From: Butyricicoccus sp.
GTDB taxonomy: Bacteria > Bacillota > Clostridia > Oscillospirales > Butyricicoccaceae
DNA length: 64,000 bases
Direction of reading: 5' to 3'
Assembly: GCA_017886875.1 (NCBI GenBank)
Contig: JAGHIZ010000073.1
Coordinates: 1 to 64,000, forward strand
Each line of letters opens with the position of its first letter. Within the stretch, counting starts at the first letter, position 1. The translations under genes were made by a program, and so were the position numbers. This document shows, piece after piece, positions 27,515-37,351 of this stretch. A model generated the notes under the pieces. The model made no database searches and was not told the origin of the DNA. It saw only the letters and a list, made by a program, of their open reading frames with translations.

Positions 27515-28186
27515 ATGGTGCATTTAGGTAATGACTGGGACGAAATTTTAAAAGATGAATTTGAAAGCGAATATTATAAAAAAATTAGATATTGGCTAAA
27601 AAAAGAGTATGAGGAGCATACAATTTTTCCACCTATGGACGATATTTTCAATGCTTTAAAATATACTCCATATGAAAATGTAAAAGCGGTTATACTAGGA
27701 CAAGACCCATATCATGGTTTAGGTCAAGCACATGGTTTATGTTTTTCTGTTAAAGAGGGTGTACCTGTTCCACCATCACTGAAAAATATTTTTAAAGAAA
27801 TTCAAGATGAGCTTGGAATTACCCCTCCAGAAAATGGCACACTCACAAAATGGGCAAAGCAAGGAGTTTTAATGTTAAACACTGTGCTTACAGTAAGACA
27901 GGGCAATGCAAACAGCCATAAAAACATAGGTTGGACTACTTTCACAGATAATATAATTAAAAAATTAAATGAACATGAAAAACCTATTGTTTTCTTTTTA
28001 TGGGGTAAAAATGCAAGAGATAAAAAGAAATTTATAACAAATCCTAATCATTTAATTTTAGAAACAGTACACCCTTCACCACTTTCAGCATATAACGGCT
28101 TTTTCGGCTGTGGGCATTTTGCAAAATGCAATGAATTTCTAAAATCACAAGGCTTAGAGCCTATTAACTGGGATTTAAAAGATTAA
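27515..28186 (+). CDS. ung: Uracil-DNA glycosylase, family 1
   Basis: Removes uracil from DNA as the first step of base excision repair. At 223 residues it has the full family-1 length. The water-activating motif GQDPYHG is at residues 62-68 with Asp64 as catalytic residue, LLNTVLTV-type motif appears as MLNTVLTVRQGNANSH, and the minor-groove loop HPSPLSAYNGFFGCGHF contains the catalytic histidine. The open frame runs 38 codons further upstream, but GGAGG precedes the ATG at 27515 and the family N-terminus starts there. It is convergent with the DUF4364 gene. Confidence 0.97.
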   Translation: MVHLGNDWDEILKDEFESEYYKKIRYWLKKEYEEHTIFPPMDDIFNALKYTPYENVKAVILGQDPYHGLGQAHGLCFSVKEGVPVPPSLKNIFKEIQDELGITPPENGTLTKWAKQGVLMLNTVLTVRQGNANSHKNIGWTTFTDNIIKKLNEHEKPIVFFLWGKNARDKKKFITNPNHLILETVHPSPLSAYNGFFGCGHFAKCNEFLKSQGLEPINWDLKD

Positions 28187-28190
28187 AATA

Positions 28191-28219
28191 AAAGGTCTGG
28201 AATAAAAATCCAGACCTTT
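28191..28219. terminator. Bidirectional terminator between ung and the DUF4364 gene
   Basis: AAAGGTCTGGA (28191-28201) pairs with TCCAGACCTTT (28209-28219), with A-rich sequence before and T after, so it can serve both strands. Confidence 0.88.
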
Positions 28220-28221
28220 TA

Positions 28222-28743
28222 CTATTTATAATCCTCAGTCATTGCTTTAAGCAATACTTGATATATTTTCTCAGCATTATTTTTAAATGTTTTGCGTAAA
28301 ATATCCGCTTGACCTTGGCTTACAACATGCATTTGTATTGAAAATACATCTTGCATATTCATGCTAACAAGTAAGTCGTTATTTTCTATTTTTTTAACAG
28401 ATGTTGTAACTGCTGCATCTCGTCTTAGCTTTTGCACAACTCGAAGTGCAGACTGTTCAGCGGCTTCTCTTACAGTGTATGGTAGATGATTTTTGAAAAG
28501 CTCCATTGTTTCTTTGCCTTTTTCAGTTATTTTAAAAAGCTCATCATTTATATTATTCATATGTCCAGTTTTTATAAGCTCATCAAAAGCTTCTTTAAGC
28601 TCAAAATAACCGAAACCACCATCACACCATGTACATAAATCAACAATAGTTTCTAAATCAACCGCAAAAGGTAAAAATCCTGTTGCATAAAGAATTAAAA
28701 ACTTAATTTCTTCTTTAGTTTTAATAAATCCATGTCGTGCCAT
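28222..28743 (-). CDS. DUF4364 family protein (probable winged-helix regulator)
   Basis: A 173-residue protein of the clostridial DUF4364 family. The first 85 residues look like a winged-helix fold (KFLILYATGFLPFAVDLETI, GYFELKEAFDELIKTGHM, ELFKITEKGKETMELF). A helical segment and a small C-terminal sheet region follow. The family is nearly universal in clostridia and assumed to be regulatory, but no target is established. It is a single gene with a shared terminator. Confidence 0.82.
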   Translation of the reverse strand: MARHGFIKTKEEIKFLILYATGFLPFAVDLETIVDLCTWCDGGFGYFELKEAFDELIKTGHMNNINDELFKITEKGKETMELFKNHLPYTVREAAEQSALRVVQKLRRDAAVTTSVKKIENNDLLVSMNMQDVFSIQMHVVSQGQADILRKTFKNNAEKIYQVLLKAMTEDYK

Positions 28744-28831
28744 AGAGAGAGTACCTCCAAATTAGGGGCTTTTTATGCTATAAATTGATTATAACATAAA
28801 ACCAAGCTTTTTTAAATTATTAAAAATAAGA

Positions 28832-28860
28832 TTGTAACGCAAATTTAAAAAGGTTATAAT
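28832..28860 (+). promoter_or_regulatory. Promoter of the GNAT-radC unit
   Basis: TTGTAA (28832-28837) and TATAAT (28855-28860) are 17 bases apart. The start codon is 28 bases downstream, giving a short leader. Confidence 0.75.
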
Positions 28861-28888
28861 AAAATAAAAAAACTGGAGGTTAAATAGC

Positions 28889-29509
28889 TTGAAAGAAATT
28901 AAAATACGACCAGCTAATCTATCTGATGCACAAAAAATGTTAGATATATATGGCCCATATGTAAAACATACAACTGTGTCATCAGAATATGATGTACCTT
29001 CTATTGAGGAATTTTGCAAAAGAATAAACACTTACACTGAAAAACTTCCTTGGCTTGTGTGCGAAATAGATGGGAAAATAGCAGGTTATACATATGCTGC
29101 ACCACACAGAACAAGAGCTGCATATCAATGGTCGGTTGAAACCTCAATTTATGTATCACAAGAATTTCATCGTCATGGTGTAGCTAGTGCATTATATTCG
29201 GCTATTTTTGAAATTTTGCATGTTCAGGGATATTATAATATATATGTTGGTATAACCTCACCTAATGAGAGAAGTATGAAATTCCATAAATCTATGGGAT
29301 TTTTGATTTCAGGTGCATATCAAAACAGTATGTATAAATTTGGTCAGTGGCGTGATGTGCTATGGATGGGCAAAGAACTTAGAGCACATGAAACAGCGCC
29401 TCAACCAACGATACCATTTAAGGACATACAAAATACACCAATTTGTGATAGGATATTTAAATCATCAGCAGAGAAAATACATGAAAAAGTGGAGATAAAC
29501 AATGGGTGA
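28889..29509 (+). CDS. GNAT family N-acetyltransferase (phosphinothricin acetyltransferase-like)
   Basis: A 206-residue acetyl-CoA-dependent N-acetyltransferase. Motifs of the Pat/YncA group are clear: IRPANLSDAQKMLDIYGPYV at the start, ETSIYVSQEFHRHGVASALY with the acetyl-CoA pyrophosphate loop (HRHGVAS), YVGITSPNERSMKFHKSMGF, and FGQWRDVLWMGKEL. Such enzymes acetylate phosphinothricin, methionine sulfoximine or similar amines; the natural substrate here is unknown. It uses a TTG start with GGAGG nine bases before it. About 35 residues beyond the usual domain end form a C-terminal tail. It overlaps radC by 8 bases. Confidence 0.88.
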   Translation: MKEIKIRPANLSDAQKMLDIYGPYVKHTTVSSEYDVPSIEEFCKRINTYTEKLPWLVCEIDGKIAGYTYAAPHRTRAAYQWSVETSIYVSQEFHRHGVASALYSAIFEILHVQGYYNIYVGITSPNERSMKFHKSMGFLISGAYQNSMYKFGQWRDVLWMGKELRAHETAPQPTIPFKDIQNTPICDRIFKSSAEKIHEKVEINNG

Positions 29510-30296
29510 TACTACGCATAAAGACCATAGAGCAAGAATGAAAGAGCGTTTATTAAAACATGGTTTGGAGTCGTTCCATGACCATGAGGTGCTTGAAGTT
29601 TTGCTTTATTTTTCTGTTCCCAGAATTGATACTAACCCTATTGCACATGAACTTATGGACAAATTCGGAAGTCTTCATGCGGTCATTGACGCAAATGCTG
29701 AAGCTCTAAAGGAAGTAAAGGGTATAGGTGAAAACTCTATTGCACTAATTACTTTTTTTCGTCAGTTTATGGCTAGATATGCAACAGATAAAGAGGAATA
29801 TGACCTTAAATTTGCCGCAATGGACACATCAGAAAAGGTTGGCAGATATTTAAAACCACGTTTTATAGATAAAACTGAAGAATATCTTGTCGCCATGGCT
29901 ACAGATATAAAGGGTAAAGTGCTAGGTGTAGAGGAAATAAGCAAGGGAAGTATAAGAAGTACAAATATAAATATAAGAAAACTTGTTGAATTTGCTTTAA
30001 AATATAATGCATCAGGTATAATTTTAGCACATAACCACCCTGGAGGACTTGCAATTCCGTCAGATGAAGACTTAAATGCAACTAGAATAATACAAGAGGC
30101 ACTAATGCCAATGGATATAATCGTAAGAGACCATATTATTATAGCTGGTAATGATTTTGTATCCTTAAAAGATAGCAATATGATGCAATATGTAAGTACT
30201 TTGCAGTCAGATGTTGAAAGAAGACACCTAATATATAGAAAACCATCAAGAAAATGTGCATCAAATATACTTGATATAAATAAAGAAGAACACTAA
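29502..30296 (+). CDS. radC: RadC family protein (JAMM/MPN domain)
   Basis: A 264-residue protein of the RadC (UPF0758) family. The N-terminal helix-hairpin-helix region (about 35-75, DANAEALKEVKGIGENS) precedes a JAB1/MPN domain whose metal motif LAHNHPGGLAIPSDED has His177 and His179 plus the downstream Asp. Despite the name, a repair role is not established, and the domain suggests metallo-hydrolase or nucleic acid functions. It overlaps the GNAT gene and is followed by a terminator. It is about 35 residues longer at the C-terminus than the shortest relatives. Confidence 0.9.
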   Translation: MGDTTHKDHRARMKERLLKHGLESFHDHEVLEVLLYFSVPRIDTNPIAHELMDKFGSLHAVIDANAEALKEVKGIGENSIALITFFRQFMARYATDKEEYDLKFAAMDTSEKVGRYLKPRFIDKTEEYLVAMATDIKGKVLGVEEISKGSIRSTNINIRKLVEFALKYNASGIILAHNHPGGLAIPSDEDLNATRIIQEALMPMDIIVRDHIIIAGNDFVSLKDSNMMQYVSTLQSDVERRHLIYRKPSRKCASNILDINKEEH

Positions 30297-30326
30297 AAGC
30301 TGTAGTTTTAAACTATAGCTTTTTTG
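30295..30326 (+). terminator. Terminator of GNAT-radC
   Basis: AAAAGCTGTAGTTT and AAACTATAGCTTTT form a stem with one mismatch-type G-T pair and a very tight loop, followed by T. Confidence 0.75.
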
Positions 30327-30339
30327 TCTGTTTTAATAA

Positions 30340-30351
30340 GAACAAATGTTC
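30340..30351 (+). promoter_or_regulatory. LexA (SOS) box upstream of uvrB
   Basis: GAACAAATGTTC has the GAAC-N4-GTTC form of the Gram-positive LexA operator, extended to a 14-bp palindrome AGAACAAATGTTCT. It lies about 35 bases before the -10 element of the uvrB promoter. UvrB genes are standard SOS members in Bacillota. Confidence 0.85.
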
Positions 30352-30381
30352 TATTTTTGTATATACTTTTTTTATACATCA

Positions 30382-30390
30382 TGGTATAAT
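30382..30390 (+). promoter_or_regulatory. Extended -10 promoter of the uvrB operon
   Basis: TGGTATAAT gives a perfect -10 (30385-30390) with a TGn extension. The -35 is poor, and the LexA box is located just upstream. Confidence 0.65.
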
Positions 30391-30435
30391 TTTTGGTGAA
30401 ATAGTGACAGATTATATATCGGAGGTGAAAATAAA

Positions 30436-32382
30436 ATGCAATTTAAAATTAAAAGTCCTTATGAAATGGCAGGTGACCAACCAGAGGCAGTTGAAAAACT
30501 TGCTAATGGCTTTTTAAATGGTATAGATGAACAAGTTTTACTTGGTGTTACTGGTTCAGGAAAAACTTTTACAATGGCAAATATAATTCAAAAAGTGCAA
30601 AAACCTACACTTGTACTAGCTCATAATAAAACATTAGCTGCACAGCTTTGTTCAGAACTTAGAGAATTTTTCCCAGATAATGCAGTTGAATATTTTGTAT
30701 CTTATTATGATTACTATCAGCCAGAAGCTTATATTGCATCAACAGACACTTATATAGAAAAAGACTCCTCTATAAATGAAGAAATAGATAGACTTCGTCA
30801 CTCTGCAACCGCTGTTTTAAGTGAAAGAGAAGATGTTATTATTGTTGCGTCGGTTTCATGTATTTACTCACTTGGTGACCCTATCGACTATAAAAATATG
30901 GTTATTTCACTTCGCCCTAATATGGAAAAAAATCGAGATGATTTAATAAAAAAACTTATAGAACTTCAATATGAACGAAATGATGTTGCATTTGAAAGAA
31001 ACCGTTTCAGAGTGCGTGGTGATACAGTGGAAATATGGCCTGTTTATTCTGATAGTGATTGTGTTAGAATTGAATTTTTTGGTGATGAAATAGATAGAAT
31101 AAGCAGAATTGACCCGCTTACAGGTAAGGCGATAAAAGAGCTTGGTCATATAGCTATTTTTCCAGCAAGCCACTATGTTACAAGTAGAGAAAAATTGCAA
31201 GTTGCAATAAAAGAGTTAGAAAAAGAACTTGAAGCACAAGTGGAATATTTTAATTCACAGGGTAAACTGGTAGAGGCTCAACGCATTGCACAGCGTACAC
31301 GCTACGATATAGAGGTGTTGCAAGAAATAGGATTTTGTTCAGGTATTGAAAACTATTCCAGAGTGCTTTCGGGTAGAAAGGCAGGTTCTGCACCTTATAC
31401 TCTTATAAATTATTTTCCAAAAGATTTTCTGTTAATAGTTGATGAAAGCCATGTAATGCTTCCACAAGTTAGAGCGATGTATCATGGCGATAGAGCCAGA
31501 AAAGAAGCATTAGTGCAAAATGGTTTTAGGCTGCCATCAGCTATGGATAACAGACCTCTTAATTTTGATGAATTTAACGAGCGTTTAAACCAAGTTTTAT
31601 ATGTATCCGCTACACCTGCAGAGTATGAAAAAGAACGTTCAGGGCAAATTGTTGAACAGGTTATAAGACCTACAGGGCTTTTAGACCCTATAATTTCAGT
31701 AAGACCAGTTGAAGGTCAGCTTGATGATTTGCTTTCTGAAATTCACAAGCGTATAAGTTTAAAAGAACGTGTATTAGTTACAACACTTACTAAAAAAATG
31801 GCGGAGGACTTAACCGCATATTTAGAAGGTGTAGGAATAAAAGTAAGATATATGCACCATGATGTTAAAACTATTGAACGAATGGAGCTTATAAGAGATT
31901 TACGACTGGGAGTTTATGATGTTTTAGTTGGTATTAACCTATTAAGAGAAGGTCTTGATTTACCAGAAGTTTCTCTTGTTGCTATTTTAGATGCTGATAA
32001 AGAGGGATTTTTACGCTCGGAAACCTCACTTATTCAGACAATAGGCAGAGCTGCACGAAATGAAAATGGCATGGTTATAATGTATGCAGATAGTGAAACC
32101 CCATCTATGCATAGAGCTATAACAGAAACCAAACGAAGAAGAAAACTTCAACAGGAATTTAATGAAAAGCATGGAATAACACCAAAGACTGTTAAAAAGA
32201 GCATTAAAGATATTATTGAAATATCAAGTGAAAGCAAAGTGCCAACAAAGAAACTCACTAAAACACAAAAAGAAGCTGAAATTGCTCGTCTTACACGCCA
32301 AATGAAAGAGGCTGCAAAACTGTTAGAATTTGAGCTTGCAGCAGAAATCCGTGACCAGATAAAACAGCTAGAGGGGAAATAA
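30436..32382 (+). CDS. uvrB: Excinuclease ABC subunit B
   Basis: The damage-verifying helicase-like subunit of nucleotide excision repair. The 648-residue length is normal. Walker A is [13 protein letters not shown] at about 37-49, the hairpin that clamps DNA is [19 protein letters not shown], the DEAD-like box is [11 protein letters not shown], and motif VI is [14 protein letters not shown]. The C-terminal UVR coiled-coil for UvrC or UvrA contact is the last 40 residues. An SOS box and promoter precede it, and it is separated by one base from the EFR1 gene, with uvrA next. Confidence 0.98.
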   Translation: MQFKIKSPYEMAGDQPEAVEKLANGFLNGIDEQVLLGVTGSGKTFTMANIIQKVQKPTLVLAHNKTLAAQLCSELREFFPDNAVEYFVSYYDYYQPEAYIASTDTYIEKDSSINEEIDRLRHSATAVLSEREDVIIVASVSCIYSLGDPIDYKNMVISLRPNMEKNRDDLIKKLIELQYERNDVAFERNRFRVRGDTVEIWPVYSDSDCVRIEFFGDEIDRISRIDPLTGKAIKELGHIAIFPASHYVTSREKLQVAIKELEKELEAQVEYFNSQGKLVEAQRIAQRTRYDIEVLQEIGFCSGIENYSRVLSGRKAGSAPYTLINYFPKDFLLIVDESHVMLPQVRAMYHGDRARKEALVQNGFRLPSAMDNRPLNFDEFNERLNQVLYVSATPAEYEKERSGQIVEQVIRPTGLLDPIISVRPVEGQLDDLLSEIHKRISLKERVLVTTLTKKMAEDLTAYLEGVGIKVRYMHHDVKTIERMELIRDLRLGVYDVLVGINLLREGLDLPEVSLVAILDADKEGFLRSETSLIQTIGRAARNENGMVIMYADSETPSMHRAITETKRRRKLQQEFNEKHGITPKTVKKSIKDIIEISSESKVPTKKLTKTQKEAEIARLTRQMKEAAKLLEFELAAEIRDQIKQLEGK

Positions 32383-32383
32383 C

Positions 32384-33181
32384 ATGAACATAACAGCTAT
32401 GTGTTTTAGTCCTAATGGTAATACAAAAAAGATTGTTTGTACTATCGCAAAAAGTATAAATGAAAATTTTAAAATTATAGATTTTACACTTCCGCAAATT
32501 AGAGAGAATGAATATAAATTTTCTAGTAAAGATTTAATTGTTATTGGTGTGCCTGTTTATGCGGGGCGAGTGCCTAATGTGTTATTAAAATTTTTAGATA
32601 AAATAAAGGGCGAAGATAGTCTTTGTGTGCCAGTTGTTGTTTATGGCAATAGAAACTATGATGATGCACTTATAGAGCTTAAAACAATACTTGAAAACAA
32701 TGGTTTTTGTGCTATTGCAGGCGGTGCTTTTGTAGCTCAACATGCTTTTTCCAAAATTTTGGCGAAAAATCGTCCAGACAGTGAAGATTTAGCGAAAGCT
32801 AACGATTTTGGGAAACAAATTGCTGACAAGTTAAACACCAGTCATAAGTTTAAAAGTGTAAAGGTAAATGGTTTTACACCTATAAGAGAATATTATAAAC
32901 CAAGGGATAGAGCGGGGAATTTTATAAATATTTTAAAGGTAAAGCCAAAAACTAAAACTGAGCTTTGTGATAACTGCGGAATATGTGCAAACGCTTGTCC
33001 AATGGGTTCTATATCAAAAGAAAATCCGTCAGAAATTAAAGGTATTTGTATTAAATGCTGTGCTTGTGAGAAAAAATGTCCAACAGGTGCAAAATATTTT
33101 GATGATGAGGGATACTTATACCATAAAACCGAATTAGAGCTTGAATACACAAGAAGGGCAGAGCCAGAAATTTTTATATAA
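32384..33181 (+). CDS. EFR1-type flavodoxin-ferredoxin protein
   Basis: A 265-residue redox protein with two parts. The first 160 residues are flavodoxin-like: MCFSPNGNTKKIV holds the FMN phosphate loop and VPVYAGRVPNVLLKF a flavin-side loop. Residues about 190-245 carry two [4Fe-4S] motifs, CDNCGICANACPMGS and CIKCCACEKKCPTGA. Such EFR1 proteins are common in clostridia and act as electron carriers or small oxidoreductases; the partner is unknown. It lies one base after uvrB and 12 bases before uvrA, so it must share the SOS-controlled transcript. That placement between two repair subunits is unusual. Confidence 0.88.
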   Translation: MNITAMCFSPNGNTKKIVCTIAKSINENFKIIDFTLPQIRENEYKFSSKDLIVIGVPVYAGRVPNVLLKFLDKIKGEDSLCVPVVVYGNRNYDDALIELKTILENNGFCAIAGGAFVAQHAFSKILAKNRPDSEDLAKANDFGKQIADKLNTSHKFKSVKVNGFTPIREYYKPRDRAGNFINILKVKPKTKTELCDNCGICANACPMGSISKENPSEIKGICIKCCACEKKCPTGAKYFDDEGYLYHKTELELEYTRRAEPEIFI

Positions 33182-33193
33182 AAGGAGTTAATT

Positions 33194-36019
33194 ATGCACG
33201 AGCATATTTATGTTAAAGGTGCAAGAGAACATAATCTCAAAAATGTAGATATAAAAATCCCTAGAGATAAACTTGTTGTTTTTACTGGTTTATCTGGTTC
33301 GGGTAAATCTTCTCTTGCATTTGATACCATTTATGCAGAAGGTCAGCGTAGATATGTAGAATCGCTGTCATCTTATGCAAGACAATTTTTAGGGCAAATG
33401 GAAAAGCCAGATGTAGATTATATAGAGGGACTTTCTCCAGCTATTTCTATTGACCAGAAAACTACATCTAAAAACCCACGCTCAACAGTGGGTACTGTAA
33501 CAGAAATCTACGATTATTTAAGATTACTATGGGCGAGAATTGGCATTCCTCATTGTCCAAAATGCGGAAAGGAAATCCATCAACAGACAATAGACCAAAT
33601 TATAGATAGGCTTATGGAGCTTGAGGAACGTACAAAAGTACAAATTTTAGCACCTATTGTTAGGGGCAGAAAAGGCGAACATAAAAAGGTTTTAGATGAT
33701 GCTAGAAAATCTGGTTATGTTAGAGTACGTGTTGATGGCAATATCTATGATTTATCAGAGGAAATAACACTTGAAAAAAATAAAAAACATACAATAGAAA
33801 TTGTTATAGATAGACTTGTTATTAAAGATGATATAAGAGGTAGACTAACGGACTCAGTAGAAACCGCATCAGCTTTGACAGGCGGTTTAGTGCTTGTAGA
33901 TGTAATTGGCGGTGAAATGCTCAGTTTCTCACAAAATTATGCCTGTGAGGATTGCGGTATATCAATGGAAGAACTAACACCGAGAATGTTTTCATTTAAT
34001 AACCCTTATGGTGCTTGTCCTACTTGCACTGGTTTGGGTATGCAAATGAAAATTGACCCTGCTTGTGTTATTCCAAATCCTGCACTTTCTTTAAATGAGG
34101 GTGCAATTAAAGCAAGTGGTTGGGGAAATGTAGAAGCGGGAAGCATTGCTTATATGTATTATACTGCTCTTGGTAAAAAATACGGTTTCACTCTTGATAC
34201 TCCTGTAAAGGATTTTTCAGATGAAGCATTAAATGCCCTGCTTTATGGCACAGGAGAGCAAAAACTCACTTTGTCAGTAAGCCGTTTTTCTGGTGGCAAG
34301 ATGGAACAACCTTTTGAGGGTGTTGTAAATAACCTTGAACGCAGATATAGAGAAACCTCAAGTGAATATGCTAGAAATGAAATTGAAGAATGTATGAGTG
34401 AAGCCGTATGTCCAGATTGTAAAGGCAGACGTTTAAAAAAAGAAGTATTAGCGGTAACAGTAGGCGGTCTTAATATAATTGAGTTTTGTGAAAAGTCTGT
34501 TTCTAAGGCTATTGATTTTATGAAATCGCTTGAGCTTACAGAAATGCAACATAAAATAGGCGATAGAGTTATAAAAGAAATTTTGGATAGACTTGGATTT
34601 TTAAATTCCGTAGGTTTGGAATATTTAACGCTTTCACGTTCATCAGGTACGCTTTCAGGTGGTGAGGCTCAACGAATTAGGCTTGCAACTCAAATTGGTT
34701 CATCGCTTATGGGTGTGCTTTATATACTTGATGAACCATCTATTGGACTTCATCAGCGTGATAATGATAAACTGCTTAACACGCTAAGACATTTAAGAGA
34801 TTTAGGCAATACTCTTATTGTGGTAGAGCATGATGAAGATACTATGTATGCGGCTGATTATATAGTTGACATAGGCCCTGCTGCTGGCGTAAATGGTGGT
34901 GAAGTTATTTTTCAGGGTAGTGTTGAGGATTTGCTTAAATGCGAAAAATCCCAAACAGGTGCTTATCTTTCTGGTAGAAAGAAAATTCCTGTGCCACAAA
35001 GTCGCAGACAGGGTAACGGTAAAACACTAGAAGTAAAAGGTGCAAATGTAAACAACCTAAAAAATATTGATTTCACCATTCCACTTGGTACGCTTACCTG
35101 TGTAACTGGTGTTTCTGGCTCGGGTAAATCATCTTTTGTTAATGAGGTGCTTTATAAAAGGTTAGCCGCTGATTTAAATGGTGCTAGAACTAGAGCGGGT
35201 GAGCATAAAGAGATGTTAGGGCTTGAAAATTTAGACAAAGTTGTGGGTATAGACCAATCACCAATAGGACGTACTCCACGCTCAAACCCTGCAACATATA
35301 CAGGTTTATTTGGCGATATAAGAGAACTTTTCGCCCAAACAGCAGACGCAAAAGCTAGAGGTTATGGTGCAGGAAGATTTTCTTTTAATGTAAAAGGTGG
35401 TCGATGTGAAGCCTGTTCTGGTGATGGACTGTTAAAAATAGAAATGCATTTTCTACCTGACATTTATGTGCCTTGTGATGTATGTAAAGGTAAAAGATAT
35501 AACAGAGAAACTCTTGAAGTAAAATACAAAGGCAAAAATATCTATGAGGTTTTAGATATGACCGTAGATGAAGCGGTAGAGTTTTTCGAGAATGTACCAA
35601 AACTTGCACGAAAACTTAAAACCATGCAAGAAGTAGGACTTGGGTATGTAAAATTAGGTCAATCATCAACAACTCTTTCTGGTGGTGAAGCTCAAAGGGT
35701 TAAGCTTGCAACTGAGCTTTCTAAACGTTCAACAGGCAAGACAATTTATATTTTGGACGAACCTACAACTGGACTTCATATTGCTGATGTTCACAAGCTT
35801 GTTGATGTTTTACAGCAGCTTGTAGACAAGGGCAATACAGTAGTTGTTATTGAGCATAATTTAGACGTTATAAAGATAGCTGACCATATAATTGACTTAG
35901 GTCCAGAAGGTGGCGATGGTGGCGGCACTATAGTTTGTACAGGTACACCAGAGCAAGTTGCGGATTGTGATAAATCATATACAGGTAAGTATCTTAAAAA
36001 GTATCTTTTGCAAAAGTAA
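33194..36019 (+). CDS. uvrA: Excinuclease ABC subunit A
   Basis: The damage-sensing ATPase of nucleotide excision repair. It is 941 residues, the normal length, with two ABC modules. The first Walker A is [15 protein letters not shown] and the second [15 protein letters not shown]. The two ABC signatures are [11 protein letters not shown] and [11 protein letters not shown]. Three zinc sites are recognised by CPKCGKE, CEDCG with CPTC, and CEACSGDG with [14 protein letters not shown] and [12 protein letters not shown] are family stretches. AAAGGAG precedes the ATG. It is the last gene of the uvrB transcript. Confidence 0.98.
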   Translation: MHEHIYVKGAREHNLKNVDIKIPRDKLVVFTGLSGSGKSSLAFDTIYAEGQRRYVESLSSYARQFLGQMEKPDVDYIEGLSPAISIDQKTTSKNPRSTVGTVTEIYDYLRLLWARIGIPHCPKCGKEIHQQTIDQIIDRLMELEERTKVQILAPIVRGRKGEHKKVLDDARKSGYVRVRVDGNIYDLSEEITLEKNKKHTIEIVIDRLVIKDDIRGRLTDSVETASALTGGLVLVDVIGGEMLSFSQNYACEDCGISMEELTPRMFSFNNPYGACPTCTGLGMQMKIDPACVIPNPALSLNEGAIKASGWGNVEAGSIAYMYYTALGKKYGFTLDTPVKDFSDEALNALLYGTGEQKLTLSVSRFSGGKMEQPFEGVVNNLERRYRETSSEYARNEIEECMSEAVCPDCKGRRLKKEVLAVTVGGLNIIEFCEKSVSKAIDFMKSLELTEMQHKIGDRVIKEILDRLGFLNSVGLEYLTLSRSSGTLSGGEAQRIRLATQIGSSLMGVLYILDEPSIGLHQRDNDKLLNTLRHLRDLGNTLIVVEHDEDTMYAADYIVDIGPAAGVNGGEVIFQGSVEDLLKCEKSQTGAYLSGRKKIPVPQSRRQGNGKTLEVKGANVNNLKNIDFTIPLGTLTCVTGVSGSGKSSFVNEVLYKRLAADLNGARTRAGEHKEMLGLENLDKVVGIDQSPIGRTPRSNPATYTGLFGDIRELFAQTADAKARGYGAGRFSFNVKGGRCEACSGDGLLKIEMHFLPDIYVPCDVCKGKRYNRETLEVKYKGKNIYEVLDMTVDEAVEFFENVPKLARKLKTMQEVGLGYVKLGQSSTTLSGGEAQRVKLATELSKRSTGKTIYILDEPTTGLHIADVHKLVDVLQQLVDKGNTVVVIEHNLDVIKIADHIIDLGPEGGDGGGTIVCTGTPEQVADCDKSYTGKYLKKYLLQK

Positions 36020-36088
36020 AAATTGATTGATTATTAAATAAAAATTTAAGATATATTTAAGAGATTTATAGTAACATGGTGAACGAAA

Positions 36089-36197
36089 ATAGATAAGCGT
36101 ATGGCATTAAATTAAGCCATATCAATATAAAACCCAAAAAATAGCTTATCTATACTTGTGCTAGGCATCTGCCCCTAATTGGGCAGATGTTTTTTTA
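36089..36197 (+). ncRNA. Candidate structured non-coding RNA ending in a strong terminator
   Basis: Between uvrA and the NodB-like gene lies a compact foldable segment. A 10-bp outer helix pairs ATAGATAAGC (36089-36098) with GCTTATCTAT (36144-36153). Inside it TATGGC (36100-36105) pairs with GCCATA (36116-36121), and an A-rich single-stranded stretch fills the rest. Twelve bases later a 9-bp GC-rich terminator, CATCTGCCC / GGGCAGATG plus eight T (36166-36197), closes it. It could be an independent small RNA or a riboswitch-type leader ending in attenuation ahead of the gene at 36282. I do not recognise it as 6S, SRP, tmRNA or a known riboswitch. The 5' end is not defined. Confidence 0.45.
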
Positions 36198-36281
36198 TGT
36201 TGCTTATTTTTTAAAATCTTGTATAATAATATAGAATACGACTGTTTATGATATTATTTTTATTGAAATGGAGTGATACAG

Positions 36282-37232
36282 TTGGCTTATTATGGTAGAC
36301 GTGGTGGCTATAGAAATGGCTATCGTCGTGGCAACCCAAAAGTATTATTTAAGTTAATTACCTTGATTATTTTTATTGCGGCTATTGCCTTAGCTGTAAT
36401 TCAAACTACTCGTGCACAAAAAATTGCATCAAATGAGAAAAAACTTAAATCTGAAGTTGCTAGTTTACAGTCAAAACTGGAAACCGTACAAGATTATGTG
36501 CCTGCTTATATTTTAGAAGGTGCATCAGATACAGCTTTTGCTTATCAAAAGCTATATCCTGAAATGATGGCTGAAAGACCTCAAACACTTGATGAAATAG
36601 ATACAAGAGCTATTTATTTAACTTTTGAGGGCGGTCCATCAAAAAACACTGAAAATATTTTAGATTATCTAAAGGACAGTGGACAGAAAGCAACATTTTT
36701 TATTACAGGTGAAAATATAGCTGGTAATGAAGCAATTATAAAACGTATGACCGATGAAGGGCATACAGTTGGTGTTTGTAGCTTTTCAACTGATTATAAA
36801 ACAATTTATCAGTCGGTAGATGCTTTCCTTGCAGATTTTAATAAAGCTTATACTGCTATATATAATGCATGTGGAGTATATCCAAATATATTTAGGTTTC
36901 CATGTGGCTCTATAAATGAGTATAACAGCAAAATATATAGAGAGCTTATATCAGAGATGACAAGACGTGGTTTTGTATTCTTTGACTGGAATGTAAATAG
37001 TGATGATAATGGTGACAATCAAGAAGATTGGGAAGCTATTGTTCAAGATGTTGCAGAAGATGTAAAAGATTATGACCAAGCTATAGTTTTAATGCATGAT
37101 GCAGATGATAACAGCTCGACTGCAAGAGCTGTTAAGTATATGCTTAACTATCTTGGAAAAAATGGTTATTACTTTGCAAACATCAAATCAACTACTATTC
37201 CTGTTACATTTGATTATTTTAATAATGATTAA
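36282..37232 (+). CDS. Membrane-anchored NodB-fold (polysaccharide deacetylase-like) protein with degenerate metal site
   Basis: A protein of 316 residues. A basic, glycine/tyrosine/arginine-rich start (residues 2-20) is followed by one membrane helix (about 22-43), a coiled-coil stretch to about 70, and a NodB/CE4 domain outside the cell. The CE4 motifs are altered. TFDDGP reads TFEGGP (114-119), so the metal-binding Asp is Gly117 and the base is Glu116. The zinc motif HxxxH is CSFST, with Cys166 and Thr170 in place of the histidines. RFPCGS and LMHDAD are kept. It is therefore probably not an active zinc deacetylase. Start: the TTG at 36282 has GGAG eight bases upstream; a GTG nine bases earlier overlaps that site. 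Confidence 0.82.
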   Translation: MAYYGRRGGYRNGYRRGNPKVLFKLITLIIFIAAIALAVIQTTRAQKIASNEKKLKSEVASLQSKLETVQDYVPAYILEGASDTAFAYQKLYPEMMAERPQTLDEIDTRAIYLTFEGGPSKNTENILDYLKDSGQKATFFITGENIAGNEAIIKRMTDEGHTVGVCSFSTDYKTIYQSVDAFLADFNKAYTAIYNACGVYPNIFRFPCGSINEYNSKIYRELISEMTRRGFVFFDWNVNSDDNGDNQEDWEAIVQDVAEDVKDYDQAIVLMHDADDNSSTARAVKYMLNYLGKNGYYFANIKSTTIPVTFDYFNND

Positions 37233-37262
37233 AAGTTAATAAAAATACTTAAAAATATAAAA

Positions 37263-37300
37263 AACCTTCTATTTAAAGCGATAAATAGAGGGTTTTTTCT
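37263..37300 (+). terminator. Terminator after the NodB-like gene
   Basis: AACCTTCTATTTA (37263-37275) pairs with TAAATAGAGGGTT (37282-37294) over 13 bp, followed by T residues. Confidence 0.88.
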
Positions 37301-37334
37301 TTTGTAAAATCAGACTTTTTGTTTTGTAAAGTAT

Positions 37335-37351
37335 TTTACACAGGATTTACA
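37335..37351 (+). promoter_or_regulatory. PhoP box upstream of pstS
   Basis: TTTACA at 37335-37340 is repeated exactly at 37346-37351, an 11-base period typical of PhoP direct repeats in Bacillota. Another TTTACA lies at 37369-37374, and a TATAGA-like -10 follows near 37382. A PhoP-type regulator is encoded in the same operon. Confidence 0.72.

Noticed and set aside
36058-36200. 6S RNA or bacterial SRP RNA at the uvrA downstream gap
   Set aside because: No long bulged rod as in 6S and none of the SRP core tetraloop sequence; left as an unassigned candidate RNA.
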